From: Candidatus Methylaffinis lahnbergensis
GTDB lineage: Bacteria; Pseudomonadota; Alphaproteobacteria; Rhizobiales; Beijerinckiaceae
NCBI GenBank assembly: GCA_002890675.1
Contig: PEFW01000033.1
Location: forward strand, 1-34,683
Length of the DNA stretch: 34,683 nt
Direction of reading: 5' to 3'
Under the pieces are notes generated by a model, which had not been told where the DNA came from, searched no databases, and saw nothing but the letters and a program-made list of their open reading frames with translations. How positions within the stretch are numbered: the first letter of the stretch is position 1; the number at the start of each line of letters is the position of its first letter. Below, in pieces: positions 18,024 through 25,806 of the stretch. The position numbers and the translations under genes are program-made.

Positions 18024-18413
18024 TTAAACGCGCCGCCGCTTAGGCGGCCGGCAGCCATTGTGCGGAATAGGCGTGACATCGCGGATTGAGGTCACCGTAA
18101 AGCCCGCGGCTTGAAGGGCCCGCAACGCCGATTCCCGGCCGGAACCCGGCCCTGAAACCTCGACATCGAGCGTCCGCATGCCGTGTTCGGCCGCCTTTCT
18201 GGCGCAGTCCTCGGCCGCCATCTGGGCCGCATAAGGCGTCGATTTGCGTGATCCCTTGAAGCCCATGGTCCCCGCCGACGACCAAGAAATTGTGTTTCCC
18301 TGCGCGTCGGTGATCGTGATCATAGTATTATTAAAGGTCGAATTGACGTGCGCGACGCCGGACGCAATGTTCTTGCGCTCGCGGCGGCGAACGCGGGTAG
18401 CCTCTTTCGCCAC
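18024..18413 (-). CDS. rpsK: 30S ribosomal protein S11
   Basis: A 129-residue S11 that binds 16S rRNA in the platform of the small subunit. Family segments: [55 protein letters not shown] and the basic C-terminus [15 protein letters not shown]. The start is a GTG (18411-18413) with GAAGGA upstream; no ATG gives a full-length protein. It lies between rpsM and rpoA. Confidence 0.97.
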   Translation of the reverse strand: MAKEATRVRRRERKNIASGVAHVNSTFNNTMITITDAQGNTISWSSAGTMGFKGSRKSTPYAAQMAAEDCARKAAEHGMRTLDVEVSGPGSGRESALRALQAAGFTVTSIRDVTPIPHNGCRPPKRRRV

Positions 18414-18530
18414 TATCCAATTCCTTCAAACCCGCCCATCGTGCCAGGCGCTCGGAACCTTCATCGATTGTAGGCGGCGATTGCTTGGCCGGTCACTTGG
18501 CAGCGAACGCCATGACATCTTCTCTTGAAT

Positions 18531-18899
18531 TTACTTCTTCTTGCCGGCGATGGGCTTGGCCTTGCCTTTGCGAGTCCGCGCGTTGGTGTGGGTGCGCTGG
18601 CCGCGCACGGGCAATTGGCGCCGGTGGCGAAGCCCACGGTAGCAGCCAAGATCCATCAGGCGCTTGATGTGAATCGCAACCTCGCGGCGAAGATCGCCCT
18701 CAACCATGTAATCGCGGTCGATCGCCTCGCGAATCTGCAAGACTTCCGCGTCGGTTAACTCGGCGACGCGCCGCCCGGAGGGAATATTCACTCTTTCGCA
18801 AATTTCCTTAGCCTTCGTCGGGCCAATGCCGTGAATATATTGAAGCGAGACGATGACGCGCTTGTTGGTTGGAATATTGACTCCCGCGATACGAGCCAA
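18531..18899 (-). CDS. rpsM: 30S ribosomal protein S13, TTG start
   Basis: A 122-residue S13, an RNA-binding protein of the 30S head that touches the P-site tRNA and bridges to the 50S. The sequence follows the family exactly: [73 protein letters not shown] and the Lys-rich tail [10 protein letters not shown]. The conserved N-terminus falls at a TTG (18897-18899), and GGAG (18909-18912) is 9 nt before it, so TTG is the likely start. A GTG seven residues upstream (VETEVL) lacks such a site. It is the first gene of the operon; adk and secY, usual upstream neighbours, are missing. Confidence 0.94.
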   Translation of the reverse strand: MARIAGVNIPTNKRVIVSLQYIHGIGPTKAKEICERVNIPSGRRVAELTDAEVLQIREAIDRDYMVEGDLRREVAIHIKRLMDLGCYRGLRHRRQLPVRGQRTHTNARTRKGKAKPIAGKKK

Positions 18900-18927
18900 A
18901 ACCTCTGTCTCCACGTGGGCCGCGCTG

Positions 18928-18942
18928 CGCGAAAGCTTCGCG
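18928..18942 (-). other. Hairpin close to the rpsM ribosome-binding site
   Basis: CGCGAA at 18928-18933 pairs with TTCGCG at 18937-18942 around AGC, 16 nt upstream of the GGAG site. It may modulate rpsM translation. This is seen by base pairing only. Confidence 0.35.
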
Positions 18943-18971
18943 GCGGAAAAATTTGTCTCGCGTCCAGTGGA

Positions 18972-19006
18972 GGCCGACCTTTGCGGGATACCTGGCAAAG
19001 GCGGCC
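18972..19006 (-). other. Strong hairpin in the leader of the rpsM operon
   Basis: Positions 18972-18984 and 18995-19006 form a 12-bp stem with one bulged A (18977) and a 10-nt loop (18985-18994), about 75-105 nt upstream of the rpsM start. No T-run follows it directly, so it is not an ordinary terminator. A leader element for autoregulation of the alpha operon is an inference by analogy with other bacteria. Confidence 0.5.
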
Positions 19007-19057
19007 CTCGGACAACAGAACTGCCCCGCGAACCTTGTCTCAGGCAGGGAAAGGGTG

Positions 19058-19086
19058 TCCTTAGCCGATCACGCGCGCGGCGTCAA
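19058..19086 (-). promoter_or_regulatory. Predicted promoter of the rpsM-rpsK-rpoA-rplQ operon
   Basis: On the minus strand TTGACG (plus-strand 19081-19086) and TAAGGA (19058-19063) are 17 bp apart. Transcription would begin near 19050, giving a leader of about 150 nt before the TTG at 18899. The -35 match is good and the -10 is moderate. Confidence 0.45.
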
Positions 19087-19276
19087 CTGGCTGGCTTTAT
19101 CCCAGGGCGGTTCGGCGAAAACGGCTGAACCGGCGGATAGCGCGGTTTTGTTGGCCAAATGTGCGATGGCTCTGGCTGGCGAGGCTGAAACCGGCTTCAG
19201 GGTTTGCCCCGCGACGCTTGCGAGGGAGAAATCATTGCGTGGCATCTGGGTAAGATTGCGCGGAGCCCGGTGGATT

Positions 19277-19618
19277 TCAGCGGCGGAAAGGATCCATTCC
19301 GGATTCGCCGGCGGGCAAGCGAAGATGGCCACGCGATGGCGTGCCCTCGTCCAGGCGGACAGCGATGGGCGAAGCTCCCGGCGGGCCGTAACCGGACGCG
19401 TTCGGCTTGCGGGAGCCGAATTCGACGCGGACATGACCGTCAATCCGCTCGCAACCGGTGGATTCCGCGACCGGCACGGACGAGGCGCATCGCTCAGGCG
19501 CGCGCGAAGCGGTCTCGTTGCTTGATTGAAGCTCGCCGGCCCGCGCGGGTTTGCCAAAGCCAAGGCAAACGGCGGCGGCGCAACAGCCAACTGAAACAAA
19601 AATATCGCGCAAATTCAT
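19277..19618 (-). CDS. Small exported protein with CERIDGHVRVE motif
   Basis: A 113-residue protein. Residues about 1-27 look like a Sec signal peptide (DIFVSVGCCAAAVCLGFGKP, then ARAGE). The mature part has two cysteines, the second in GCERIDGHVRVEFGSRKP, a strand pattern that resembles the first beta strand of alphaproteobacterial porins, where a cysteine precedes 'hGGhVRhE'. The remainder is Gly/Pro/Ser-rich and ends SGMDPFRR. The protein is far too short to be a porin; I regard the similarity as suggestive only. The start is the ATG at 19618 with a weak AGG upstream. It precedes the rpsM operon on the same strand. A longer overlapping minus-strand frame is rejected because it has no signal peptide or recognisable motif. 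Confidence 0.5.
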   Translation of the reverse strand: MNLRDIFVSVGCCAAAVCLGFGKPARAGELQSSNETASRAPERCASSVPVAESTGCERIDGHVRVEFGSRKPNASGYGPPGASPIAVRLDEGTPSRGHLRLPAGESGMDPFRR

Positions 19619-19698
19619 TTGCAGCCTAAACGATTCATTGGACGATCGTGAGCAGTTTTCCTGACCCTACAATGAGGCGATATAATGATAAGTTAAAT

Positions 19699-20454
19699 TT
19701 ATCCTCGCCAATCTCCCAGGGCCGCCTGGACCAAGGCGAGAGCCGCGACGGCGGCCGTGTCGGCACGCAAAATGCGGGGACCAAGCGGCAGGCGCAACAC
19801 AGGCGGCAACCCAAGGAGCACCTCGCGTTCCCGGTCGTCGAAACCGCCTTCGGGGCCGATCAAAACGGCGAGCGCAGGTGGCCCTTTGGCATCGGCGCGG
19901 GAGCGCAGCGCCGCCAATGGATCGCTCGCTGGCGCGTCTTCGTCGCAAAAGACGAGGAGGCGGTCGTTGTCCCAAGCGCCGAGAAGCGCATCGAGCCTGA
20001 TCGCGGGAGCGATTTCTGGAATCGACAGAATACCGCATTGCTCGGCGGCTACGATCGCATGGGCGTGCATCCGTTCGCGATTGATCCGGCTGGTCTGGGT
20101 CCGGCGGGTCAGCACCGGACGCAGCAGTCCGGCCCCCATTTCCACCGCCTTTTCAACCATGTAATCCTGTCTTGCCTGTTTCAGCGGCGCGAACAAATAG
20201 TGCAGATCGGGACGCGGCTCCTGCGACCGTGTCAGCTTGTCGACGGCGAGCGTGACATTTTTGCGGTTGGAAGTGGCAACCCTCGTTTCCCATTCGCCGT
20301 CGCGGCCATTGAAAACAAGGATTCTCGCTCCTTTCGATAGGCGCAACACATTGCGGACATAATTTACCTGTGCCTGATCGAGAGCGATTTGCGCCGCCTG
20401 CGCCAAGGGGGGATTGACATAGAGGCGCGGCGCGGCGAAATCATAGCGGGACAT
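19699..20454 (-). CDS. rsmE: 16S rRNA m3U1498 methyltransferase
   Basis: A 251-residue SPOUT-fold (trefoil-knot) methyltransferase that modifies U1498 of 16S rRNA with S-adenosylmethionine. The N-terminal PUA-like part includes NYVRNVLRLSKGARILVFNG. The knot shows the family signatures LIGPEGGFDDREREVLLG and LRLPLGPRILRADTAAVAAL, plus the MVEKAVEMGAG helix. The ATG at 20454 gives MSRYDFAAPRLYV, the standard rhizobial N-terminus. It is divergent from the exported-protein/ubiA pair, with a 207-bp gap between them that presumably holds both promoters. Confidence 0.96.
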   Translation of the reverse strand: MSRYDFAAPRLYVNPPLAQAAQIALDQAQVNYVRNVLRLSKGARILVFNGRDGEWETRVATSNRKNVTLAVDKLTRSQEPRPDLHYLFAPLKQARQDYMVEKAVEMGAGLLRPVLTRRTQTSRINRERMHAHAIVAAEQCGILSIPEIAPAIRLDALLGAWDNDRLLVFCDEDAPASDPLAALRSRADAKGPPALAVLIGPEGGFDDREREVLLGLPPVLRLPLGPRILRADTAAVAALALVQAALGDWRG

Positions 20455-20661
20455 GCGGCCGCTCGATACGGTCGAAGGCGCGCCGCGACAGGCGCGAACC
20501 GGTTACGCTTGCGTGCGCGGCGGTGTTCGTCATGGACGCACGTGATTTCGCTCGAAGCGATTTGGCACGTGTCCTCGCGAGGCAGCGCACGGCGACGAAA
20601 ACAAGTGTCCCTGGCAAAAAATTGGGAAAACACATCGAAACGTTTCTGAAAGGCTCGCATC

Positions 20662-21111
20662 ATGATGCCACATAGGCGCATTAGCTCCCTGCGTAAAGCT
20701 GTGCTCGCCGTCACGGCCTTGTTCCCATTCGTGGGTTGCGGCGCGGCTTATGCCACCGATTGCAACCAGGATATCGGCGCGCTGACCAAGAAGCGTCAGG
20801 ACATCATCGATCAACTCAATCAACTCGCCACCAAGGGCGGCAAAAAACAGCTCGATCCCGTAGCCTCTTGCCCGAAGCTGCGCGCGCTGGTCGCCATCGA
20901 GCATGAGCTCGTTACTTATTTAACAAAGAACAAGGAATGGTGCGCGGTTCCCGACGAAGCTTTGCAAAATATTTCGGCGAGCACCGGCAAATCCGGAAAG
21001 GTCGCCGATCAAGCCTGCAAGATCGCGGCGCAGATGAAGAAAGCACAAGAGCAACAGGCCAAAGGCGCGCTCAACGTGCCACAGCAGAAGCTGCCCGCTG
21101 GGCCGCTGTGA
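20662..21111 (+). CDS. Exported small helical protein, four cysteines in the mature part
   Basis: A 149-residue protein with a signal peptide (about residues 1-32, ending AAYA). The mature part has four cysteines (TDCNQDIG, ASCPKLR, EWCAVPDE, DQACKIA), compatible with two disulfides, and long amphipathic helices such as TKKRQDIIDQLNQLA and AQMKKAQEQQAKG, the second with coiled-coil character. The tail is Pro/Gln-rich. The gene starts at ATG 20662 or the ATG directly after it, with AAAGG upstream. Its stop overlaps the ubiA start as GTGA (21108-21111), so translation is probably coupled. Similar proteins recur next to ubiA in Rhizobiales as far as I recall; the function is unknown. Confidence 0.75.
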   Translation: MMPHRRISSLRKAVLAVTALFPFVGCGAAYATDCNQDIGALTKKRQDIIDQLNQLATKGGKKQLDPVASCPKLRALVAIEHELVTYLTKNKEWCAVPDEALQNISASTGKSGKVADQACKIAAQMKKAQEQQAKGALNVPQQKLPAGPL

Positions 21112-22124
21112 CGCAACGCCTAACTGGGCCAGAAGCTCCCGGCCCGCGCGATCAATCCCCGCCGGCCGGTTTTGGCGGGTCGTCCGCAAAAGACCCGCGC
21201 TGGCCCCCCGCCCTGCCCGATTCGATTGCCGGCCAGCTCGTCTTCCGGCTCGCGCCAAGATCCTGGCATCCGCTTCTTCAGCTCGCGCGCCTCGATCGCC
21301 CGATCGGCTGGTGGCTGCTTCTGTTGCCATGCTGGTGGTCGAGCGCGCTCGCGAGTATTTATCAAGGCGGACCGTTGCGCGTCCGCGACCTTCTCTTGTT
21401 TTTCATTGGCGCCATCGTCATGCGCGGCGCCGGCGCGACCTATAATGACATCATCGATCGCGACATCGATGCGAAGGTAGAGCGCACGAAATGGCGTCCG
21501 CTCGCTTCGGGACGCATCGGCGCAACGACCGCGGTCCTCTTTCTTGCCACGCAATGTCTTGCCGGACTTGGCGTGCTTTTAATGTTCAACGGCTTTACGA
21601 TCCTTTTGGGATTTGCCTCGCTGGGCGTCGTTGGCCTCTATCCTTTCATGAAGCGAATCAGCTCCTGGCCACAAGCGGTTCTGGGAGCGGCATTCGCATG
21701 GGGGGCTTTAGTCGGGTGGGCGGCAGCCCTGGGGTCGCTCGCGCTGGCGCCGCTATTGCTCTATCTCGGCGCGGTCTTCTGGACCATCGGTTATGATACG
21801 ATCTATGCGGTCCAAGACATCGAGGACGATGCGCTCGCCGGTATCGGCTCGACCGCGCGGGCATTTGGCGAGCGCCTTCGTTTGGGGATTGGATCTCTCT
21901 ACGCGCTCGCGGTCATCTGCATCGAAGCGGCCTTGCTTGCCGCCGGTGCGGGCGCGCCGGCGCAAGGCGGCCTTGTCCTCTTCGCCTTGCATCTTGCCTG
22001 GCAGGCGATGCGGGTCGACCCCAGCGATGGCACCCTTGCGTTGCGCCTGTTTCGTTCGAACCGCGATGCGGGACTTATGCTTTTCGCCGGACTCGCGGCG
22101 GAAATTTTTCTGGCGCCGAAATGA
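21108..22124 (+). CDS. ubiA: 4-hydroxybenzoate polyprenyltransferase
   Basis: A 338-residue integral membrane prenyltransferase that attaches the polyprenyl chain to 4-hydroxybenzoate in ubiquinone synthesis. The two Asp-rich motifs are intact: NDIIDRDIDAKVERTKWRPL (first) and YDTIYAVQDIEDDALAG (second), which bind Mg2+-diphosphate. Eight or nine helices are visible, beginning around residue 50 with LDRPIGWWLLLLPCWWSS. The GTG at 21108 overlaps the TGA of the upstream gene; it gives a roughly 45-residue polar N-terminal extension (RLTGPEAPGPRDQSPPAG) before the PLLQLARLDRP start typical of the family, so a later start is possible but I see no ATG before helix 1. Confidence 0.93.
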   Translation: MTQRLTGPEAPGPRDQSPPAGFGGSSAKDPRWPPALPDSIAGQLVFRLAPRSWHPLLQLARLDRPIGWWLLLLPCWWSSALASIYQGGPLRVRDLLLFFIGAIVMRGAGATYNDIIDRDIDAKVERTKWRPLASGRIGATTAVLFLATQCLAGLGVLLMFNGFTILLGFASLGVVGLYPFMKRISSWPQAVLGAAFAWGALVGWAAALGSLALAPLLLYLGAVFWTIGYDTIYAVQDIEDDALAGIGSTARAFGERLRLGIGSLYALAVICIEAALLAAGAGAPAQGGLVLFALHLAWQAMRVDPSDGTLALRLFRSNRDAGLMLFAGLAAEIFLAPK

Positions 22125-22137
22125 TTTGTTGCGGCGA

Positions 22138-23541
22138 TCATTCGGCCGCGCGAGTGTGATGCGCTCCCATCCAGTTGTCCAAATCGCGCGCGGCGCGCAG
22201 GCTGATCGCGGCCTTGCGCGCCAGCCCCTTTTCAGCGCCCCGTGATTTCTCGATCGGCGGGAAAAGTCCAAAATTAATATTCATCGGCTGAAACGAAGGC
22301 GGCCCGGCGTCGATGATCCCGATGTGTCCGCCAGTGATATGGTTAATGAGAGCGCCGAGCGCGGTCGTCGGCGGGAGCGGCGCAAAAGCCTCGCCTGTTC
22401 GCTCCGCCGCCGCCATGCGGCCCGCGGCAAGCCCGATCGCCGCGCTTTCGACATAGCCTTCGCAGCCGGTGATCTGGCCCGCGAACCGCAGCCTCGGATC
22501 GGCCCTGAGCCGCAAGGCGCCATCGAGCAATTTGGGCGAGTTCAAAAAAGTGTTGCGATGGATCCCGCCGAGGCGGGCGAAGGCGGCATTTTCCAGGCCC
22601 GGAATGGTGCGGAAAATTTCAGCTTGCGCATGATGTTTCAGCTTTGTCTGGAAGCCAACCATATTGTAGAGCGTGCCGAGCGCATTGTCCTGCCGCAGCT
22701 GCACGACGGCATAAGGTTTTGTTGCGCCGCCAGGATGCGGATTGGTCAGGCCGAATGGCTTCATTGGTCCGTGCCGCAGGGTCTCGGGGCCGCGCTCCGC
22801 CATGATTTCGACCGGCAGGCAGCCATTGAAATAAGGCGTGTCTTCGTCGCCGAGCGTGTGTGGCTCGGTTTTGTCGGCCTCGATCAGAGCTTTCACGAAG
22901 GCGTAATATTGGCTTTGTGTCAGCGGGCAATTGATGTAATCGGCGCCGGTTCCGGCCGGCCCCGCCTTGTCGTAGCGCGACTGAAACCACGCCTTCTCCA
23001 TGTCGATCGACTCTCGATGCACGACCGGGGCGATCGCATCAAAAAAGGCAAGATCGCGCTCGCCGGTGAGCGCTCGGAGCGCCGAACTGAGGGAGGGCGA
23101 TGTCAATGGTCCGCTCGCGATGATCACGCTGTCCCAGGCGAGCGGCGGCAGACCGTCGATTTCCTCGCGAACCAGTTTAATGAGCGGGTGCCCGCAAACT
23201 GCGTCCGTGACTGCCGCGGAAAATTGATCGCGGTCGACCGCGAGCGCGCCGCCGGCGGGCAACTTATGGGCATCGGCGGCGGCCAGGATGAGGGAATCGA
23301 GGCACCGCATTTCGCGGTGCAAAATGCCAATCGCGCTGGTTTGCGGATCGTCGGCGCGAAACGAATTCGAGCAGACGAGTTCGGCAAGATCGTCCGTATG
23401 ATGTGCTGGCGTCATGCGCGACGGCCGCATCTCGTGCAGCACGACGGGGACGTTTTGCCGCGCGATTTGCCAGGCCGCCTCGCTGCCGGCAAGGCCGCCG
23501 CCGATCACATGGATGGGAGCTAACGGGCTGGGCTCGCACAT
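22138..23541 (-). CDS. trmFO: Methylenetetrahydrofolate-tRNA-(uracil-5-)-methyltransferase
   Basis: A 467-residue folate- and FAD-dependent enzyme that makes ribothymidine at U54 of tRNA. The N-terminal dinucleotide-binding motif is [17 protein letters not shown] (residues about 10-26). The catalytic cysteines expected for the family are in [12 protein letters not shown] and in [15 protein letters not shown]. Other signatures: [50 protein letters not shown] and [10 protein letters not shown] chose the ATG at 23541, which gives the normal N-terminus ([16 protein letters not shown]); upstream in-frame starts would add up to 74 residues with no relation to the family. It is convergent with ubiA with only 13 bp between the stops. 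Confidence 0.96.
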   Translation of the reverse strand: MCEPSPLAPIHVIGGGLAGSEAAWQIARQNVPVVLHEMRPSRMTPAHHTDDLAELVCSNSFRADDPQTSAIGILHREMRCLDSLILAAADAHKLPAGGALAVDRDQFSAAVTDAVCGHPLIKLVREEIDGLPPLAWDSVIIASGPLTSPSLSSALRALTGERDLAFFDAIAPVVHRESIDMEKAWFQSRYDKAGPAGTGADYINCPLTQSQYYAFVKALIEADKTEPHTLGDEDTPYFNGCLPVEIMAERGPETLRHGPMKPFGLTNPHPGGATKPYAVVQLRQDNALGTLYNMVGFQTKLKHHAQAEIFRTIPGLENAAFARLGGIHRNTFLNSPKLLDGALRLRADPRLRFAGQITGCEGYVESAAIGLAAGRMAAAERTGEAFAPLPPTTALGALINHITGGHIGIIDAGPPSFQPMNINFGLFPPIEKSRGAEKGLARKAAISLRAARDLDNWMGAHHTRAAE

Positions 23542-23746
23542 GGCCGGAATTCTAGGCCATGATCGATGCCAGTGGAAAGGCGTTTCGCTGCCATAATTGC
23601 AATACCAACGGTAATTCGTCATGACCGTTGGTATGACTTGAATACGTGCCTGCCGGCCTGCGTTGGTTCGCGGACACCGCTTCGGCGAGCCGGGGGCGAG
23701 GCATCCGGAACGACCCGGACACGTAGCGAAGATGTCACTCCGGCCG

Positions 23747-24706
23747 TTAAGTGCCTTTCCCAACGAGTTGTGTCTTCATCGTTTTGTTCGCCAGACAGTG
23801 CGTCCCATCGGTCGGATCTTCCGTGCGAAGGGGCCGTTTTAGCCGGCACTCCTTCGGATCGGTGGGATTTTTTACTCCGTAGAAGGCATTGATGATGGCT
23901 TGTTCCTGCTCATGATTGAAGGCATTGGTTTGGCCAAACATCACATATTGGAATACCTGCGGCTGTGTTTTCGGCACGAAGGCAACAAAGTCAGGCGACT
24001 CGGGCAACTTCCCTGTCGCGCAGACTTGATAGGCTGCTGGTCTTGGATATTTTATACCGTCTTTCGATTTACCTGCCAATGCATATGTATAACACTTCCT
24101 AGGTAGTGACATCTGACAGTAATAGTGGAATGTAATATCGGACCAAAACGTTGAGTCATAGCCGGTCGTAAGACAGCCAGTCATATACTTATAGCCTTCG
24201 CCCGTATGCTTGGGCTGCCCGGGCGGACGACTCCCATAGGTATCCGCGCTGTTATTCATGGCTGCCAATATCGCCGCGCCAGGAAGATCCAGATTCGCCG
24301 CTGGTGCGTCCGGCCGATAGTCAGTGTATGGGAAGTTGGAATCATTGGCCGGATTGGCAACGAGCTTGTCCAGCTCATCCTGGGTCGGAACCGGCCTCCA
24401 GTCGATGACCGTGGTGACCTGAGCCACCTGAGGCGCCGGAGCACCGATTGCTAATTTTGCCTGAGTGGCGCTATCAAGTGCTCCAGTCTCCGGCAGACCA
24501 GATTTTTTCTGAAATGCTTTGATAGCAGCGATGGTATGGCGACCGAGAATCCCGTCCGTAGTCCCTGGATCGAAGCCCAATTGTGCAAGCTTTAACTGTG
24601 CTTTCTGAGTAACCGGATTGTAACTAGCGGCTTGACTGGCTAGAGATATGCTTACTCCAGCAGCGATCATCAGGGCGATGACGATATTAGGTTTAACCTT
24701 TTCCAT
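23747..24706 (-). CDS. Secreted protein with N-terminal peptidoglycan-binding domain
   Basis: A 319-residue exported protein. Residues about 1-27 form a signal peptide ([16 protein letters not shown]). A PG_binding_1 domain follows at about 32-88, with [19 protein letters not shown] and the [18 protein letters not shown] helix. The remaining 220 residues match nothing I know. They contain six cysteines, in [50 protein letters not shown] and GTHCLA, so a disulfide-stabilised extracellular domain is likely. The start at 24706 has GGGAGG upstream. Two lines counted by hand (24061-24120 and 24481-24540) have 24 and 29 G/C of 60, against 34 of 60 in a trmFO line (22501-22560). This suggests acquisition by transfer. 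It is neither an obvious murein hydrolase nor part of an operon. Confidence 0.8.
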   Translation of the reverse strand: MEKVKPNIVIALMIAAGVSISLASQAASYNPVTQKAQLKLAQLGFDPGTTDGILGRHTIAAIKAFQKKSGLPETGALDSATQAKLAIGAPAPQVAQVTTVIDWRPVPTQDELDKLVANPANDSNFPYTDYRPDAPAANLDLPGAAILAAMNNSADTYGSRPPGQPKHTGEGYKYMTGCLTTGYDSTFWSDITFHYYCQMSLPRKCYTYALAGKSKDGIKYPRPAAYQVCATGKLPESPDFVAFVPKTQPQVFQYVMFGQTNAFNHEQEQAIINAFYGVKNPTDPKECRLKRPLRTEDPTDGTHCLANKTMKTQLVGKGT

Positions 24707-24728
24707 GATATTATAACCTCCCTGTTAA

Positions 24729-24746
24729 GTCATCATTGACGATGAC
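24729..24746. promoter_or_regulatory. Inverted repeat GTCATC-N6-GATGAC upstream of the peptidoglycan-binding-domain gene
   Basis: GTCATC at 24729-24734 and GATGAC at 24741-24746 are perfect arms with a 6-bp centre, 22-40 nt before the start codon at 24706. It could be an operator or a leader hairpin. No specific regulator is suggested. Confidence 0.4.
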
Positions 24747-25047
24747 TGATAGTCTATGTGCACTACAATTATATTCCGTGGCGTTTTATGGTGCGCAAAT
24801 TACGAATGCCGCTCCTCCTGGCTGATTAAGCTGGCATCAACCCGTCGACCGGATTTCCGGGCCGAGAGTGCCGGTTTCGATGGGTTTTGGCAATGCCCAC
24901 GATCGGCCGTGGGACAAGCGCGCCAATTCCGTTCATTGCCGGGTTTGCCAGGGCGGCTCGATCAACTTCACGGCAGCTGATTCTTATAGCTGAACCGCCC
25001 CAACCGCTCGGAAAATTAGCGTGTCATCCGGGGAATGAGGACTACAA

Positions 25048-25152
25048 ATGAAGCTTGCGCGTTTCCGCCTCAAGGAGACAGTCACGGGTGAGCGACGGAC
25101 AACCCCGGACAAGAGAAAGCGCCCGCCGGGGAGGAACGGCGGGCGCTTCTGA
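25048..25152 (+). CDS. Possible 34-residue basic peptide
   Basis: The frame reads MKLARFRLKETVTG and continues to a strongly basic end (DKRKRPPGRNGG, then RF and TGA at 25150). GAGGA lies about 7 nt before the ATG. The 3' third is formed by the stem-loop at 25117-25148, so the ORF may be an accident of the hairpin. No family is recognised. Confidence 0.25.
   Translation: MKLARFRLKETVTGERRTTPDKRKRPPGRNGGRF
25117..25148. terminator. Strong 12-bp stem-loop, possible bidirectional terminator
   Basis: 25117-25128 (AAGCGCCCGCCG) pairs perfectly with 25137-25148 (CGGCGGGCGCTT) around an 8-nt loop (GGGAGGAA). It is flanked by an A-rich stretch on the left and TTCT on the right, a weak version of the Rho-independent pattern in both directions. 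Its upstream gene is unclear, since no gene ends nearby. Confidence 0.5.
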
Positions 25153-25212
25153 CCAGCGAGGGGGCTTAAGAGCGGCCAGAGCCCCGCCGGCGCAACCATT
25201 ATGTGGCGATTG

Positions 25213-25229
25213 CACAGTTTTAAACTGTG
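25213..25229. promoter_or_regulatory. 17-bp perfect palindrome CACAGTTT-T-AAACTGTG
   Basis: Eight-base arms (25213-25220 and 25222-25229) are exact reverse complements around a single T. The symmetry and A/T-rich centre resemble a transcription-factor operator. No adjacent regulator gene is known to bind it. Confidence 0.45.
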
Positions 25230-25293
25230 ATCAAGCGTCGTTTTGCGCCATGATTAAGTTATGAACCGCGACTTAGCGACCGAAACCTACATA

Positions 25294-25356
25294 TGACCAA
25301 ACCATTTGACCAAACTTTGACCAAACATTGCCTGACCAAACATTGCGTGACCAAGC
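25294..25356. repeat. Five short direct repeats of TGACCAAAC
   Basis: Copies start at 25294, 25307, 25318, 25333 and 25348; the last is TGACCAAGC. The third and fourth are full 15-bp units (TGACCAAACATTGC plus C or G) in perfect tandem. Read as protein they give LTKHCLTKHCVTK in an ORF without a ribosome-binding site. Confidence 0.65.
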
Positions 25357-25806
25357 TCAACCCTTACCAATTTTTGACCGAACCTCGACCGTCACCAAGG
25401 TTCGAGTGCTACAACGCGTGGTCCACACTTGATCCGCCACCCGTGCGGAAAAAATTTACCCCCGCATCATGCCGGCCGGAGGATTGTAGCCGGACCAAGG
25501 CAAATTTCGTTCCAGGCCAGTTTTTGTTGCAGTGCAAAATAACCGATGGAATTACCCATGCAACTCTGGAATTTCGCGAGCAGCTATGCGTTTCTTGCAA
25601 GCCTTACGCTTGGCGATTCCACTATCGTTCGCCCGCCCTTCACTCTTCGCCGGGCCAGAGCGGCAAACCAGCCGTTCTGGATGACGCGCTGGACGAAAAG
25701 ATGCCTCGCTAACCTTGTCCGGGGCTTGCACCGCCGCGAAGGGCCAACCACGCAACCGCGTGACCCCGTTGTCGCGCTTGGCGAGACCGGCCCCGGGCCA
25801 AAAAGG

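Larger units (their letters stand above)
18900..19276. other. Regulatory gap upstream of rpsM
   Basis: About 375 bp between the small exported protein and rpsM. It carries the predicted operon promoter and two hairpins listed separately. The long minus-strand frame crossing it has Pro/Ala/Arg-rich, non-conserved-looking composition and I do not call it. Confidence 0.5.
24707..25806. other. About 1.1 kb without a convincing protein gene
   Basis: The block between the peptidoglycan-binding-domain gene and the uvrA stop holds no ORF I can support beyond a possible 34-codon one (25048-25152). It has a strong hairpin (25117-25148), a 17-bp palindrome (25213-25229) and a run of TGACCAAAC repeats (25294-25356). 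Plus-strand frames at 25293-25712 and 25546-26274 have no ribosome-binding site and the second runs deep into the antisense of uvrA. I find no tRNA, tmRNA, RNase P or SRP RNA signature here. Confidence 0.55.

Noticed and set aside
19069..19599. Minus-strand ORF of 176 codons upstream of rpsM
   Set aside because: Its composition (Pro, Ala, Arg, Ser) has no motif or signal peptide, and it overlaps the exported-protein frame and the predicted operon promoter.
25293..25712. Plus-strand ORF of 139 codons carrying TKHC repeats
   Set aside because: No ribosome-binding site and no domain; the only regularity comes from the tandem DNA repeats at its start.
24707..25806. A housekeeping RNA gene (tmRNA, RNase P RNA, SRP RNA) in the gene-free block
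   Set aside because: I looked for their conserved sequence signatures on both strands by eye and found none.
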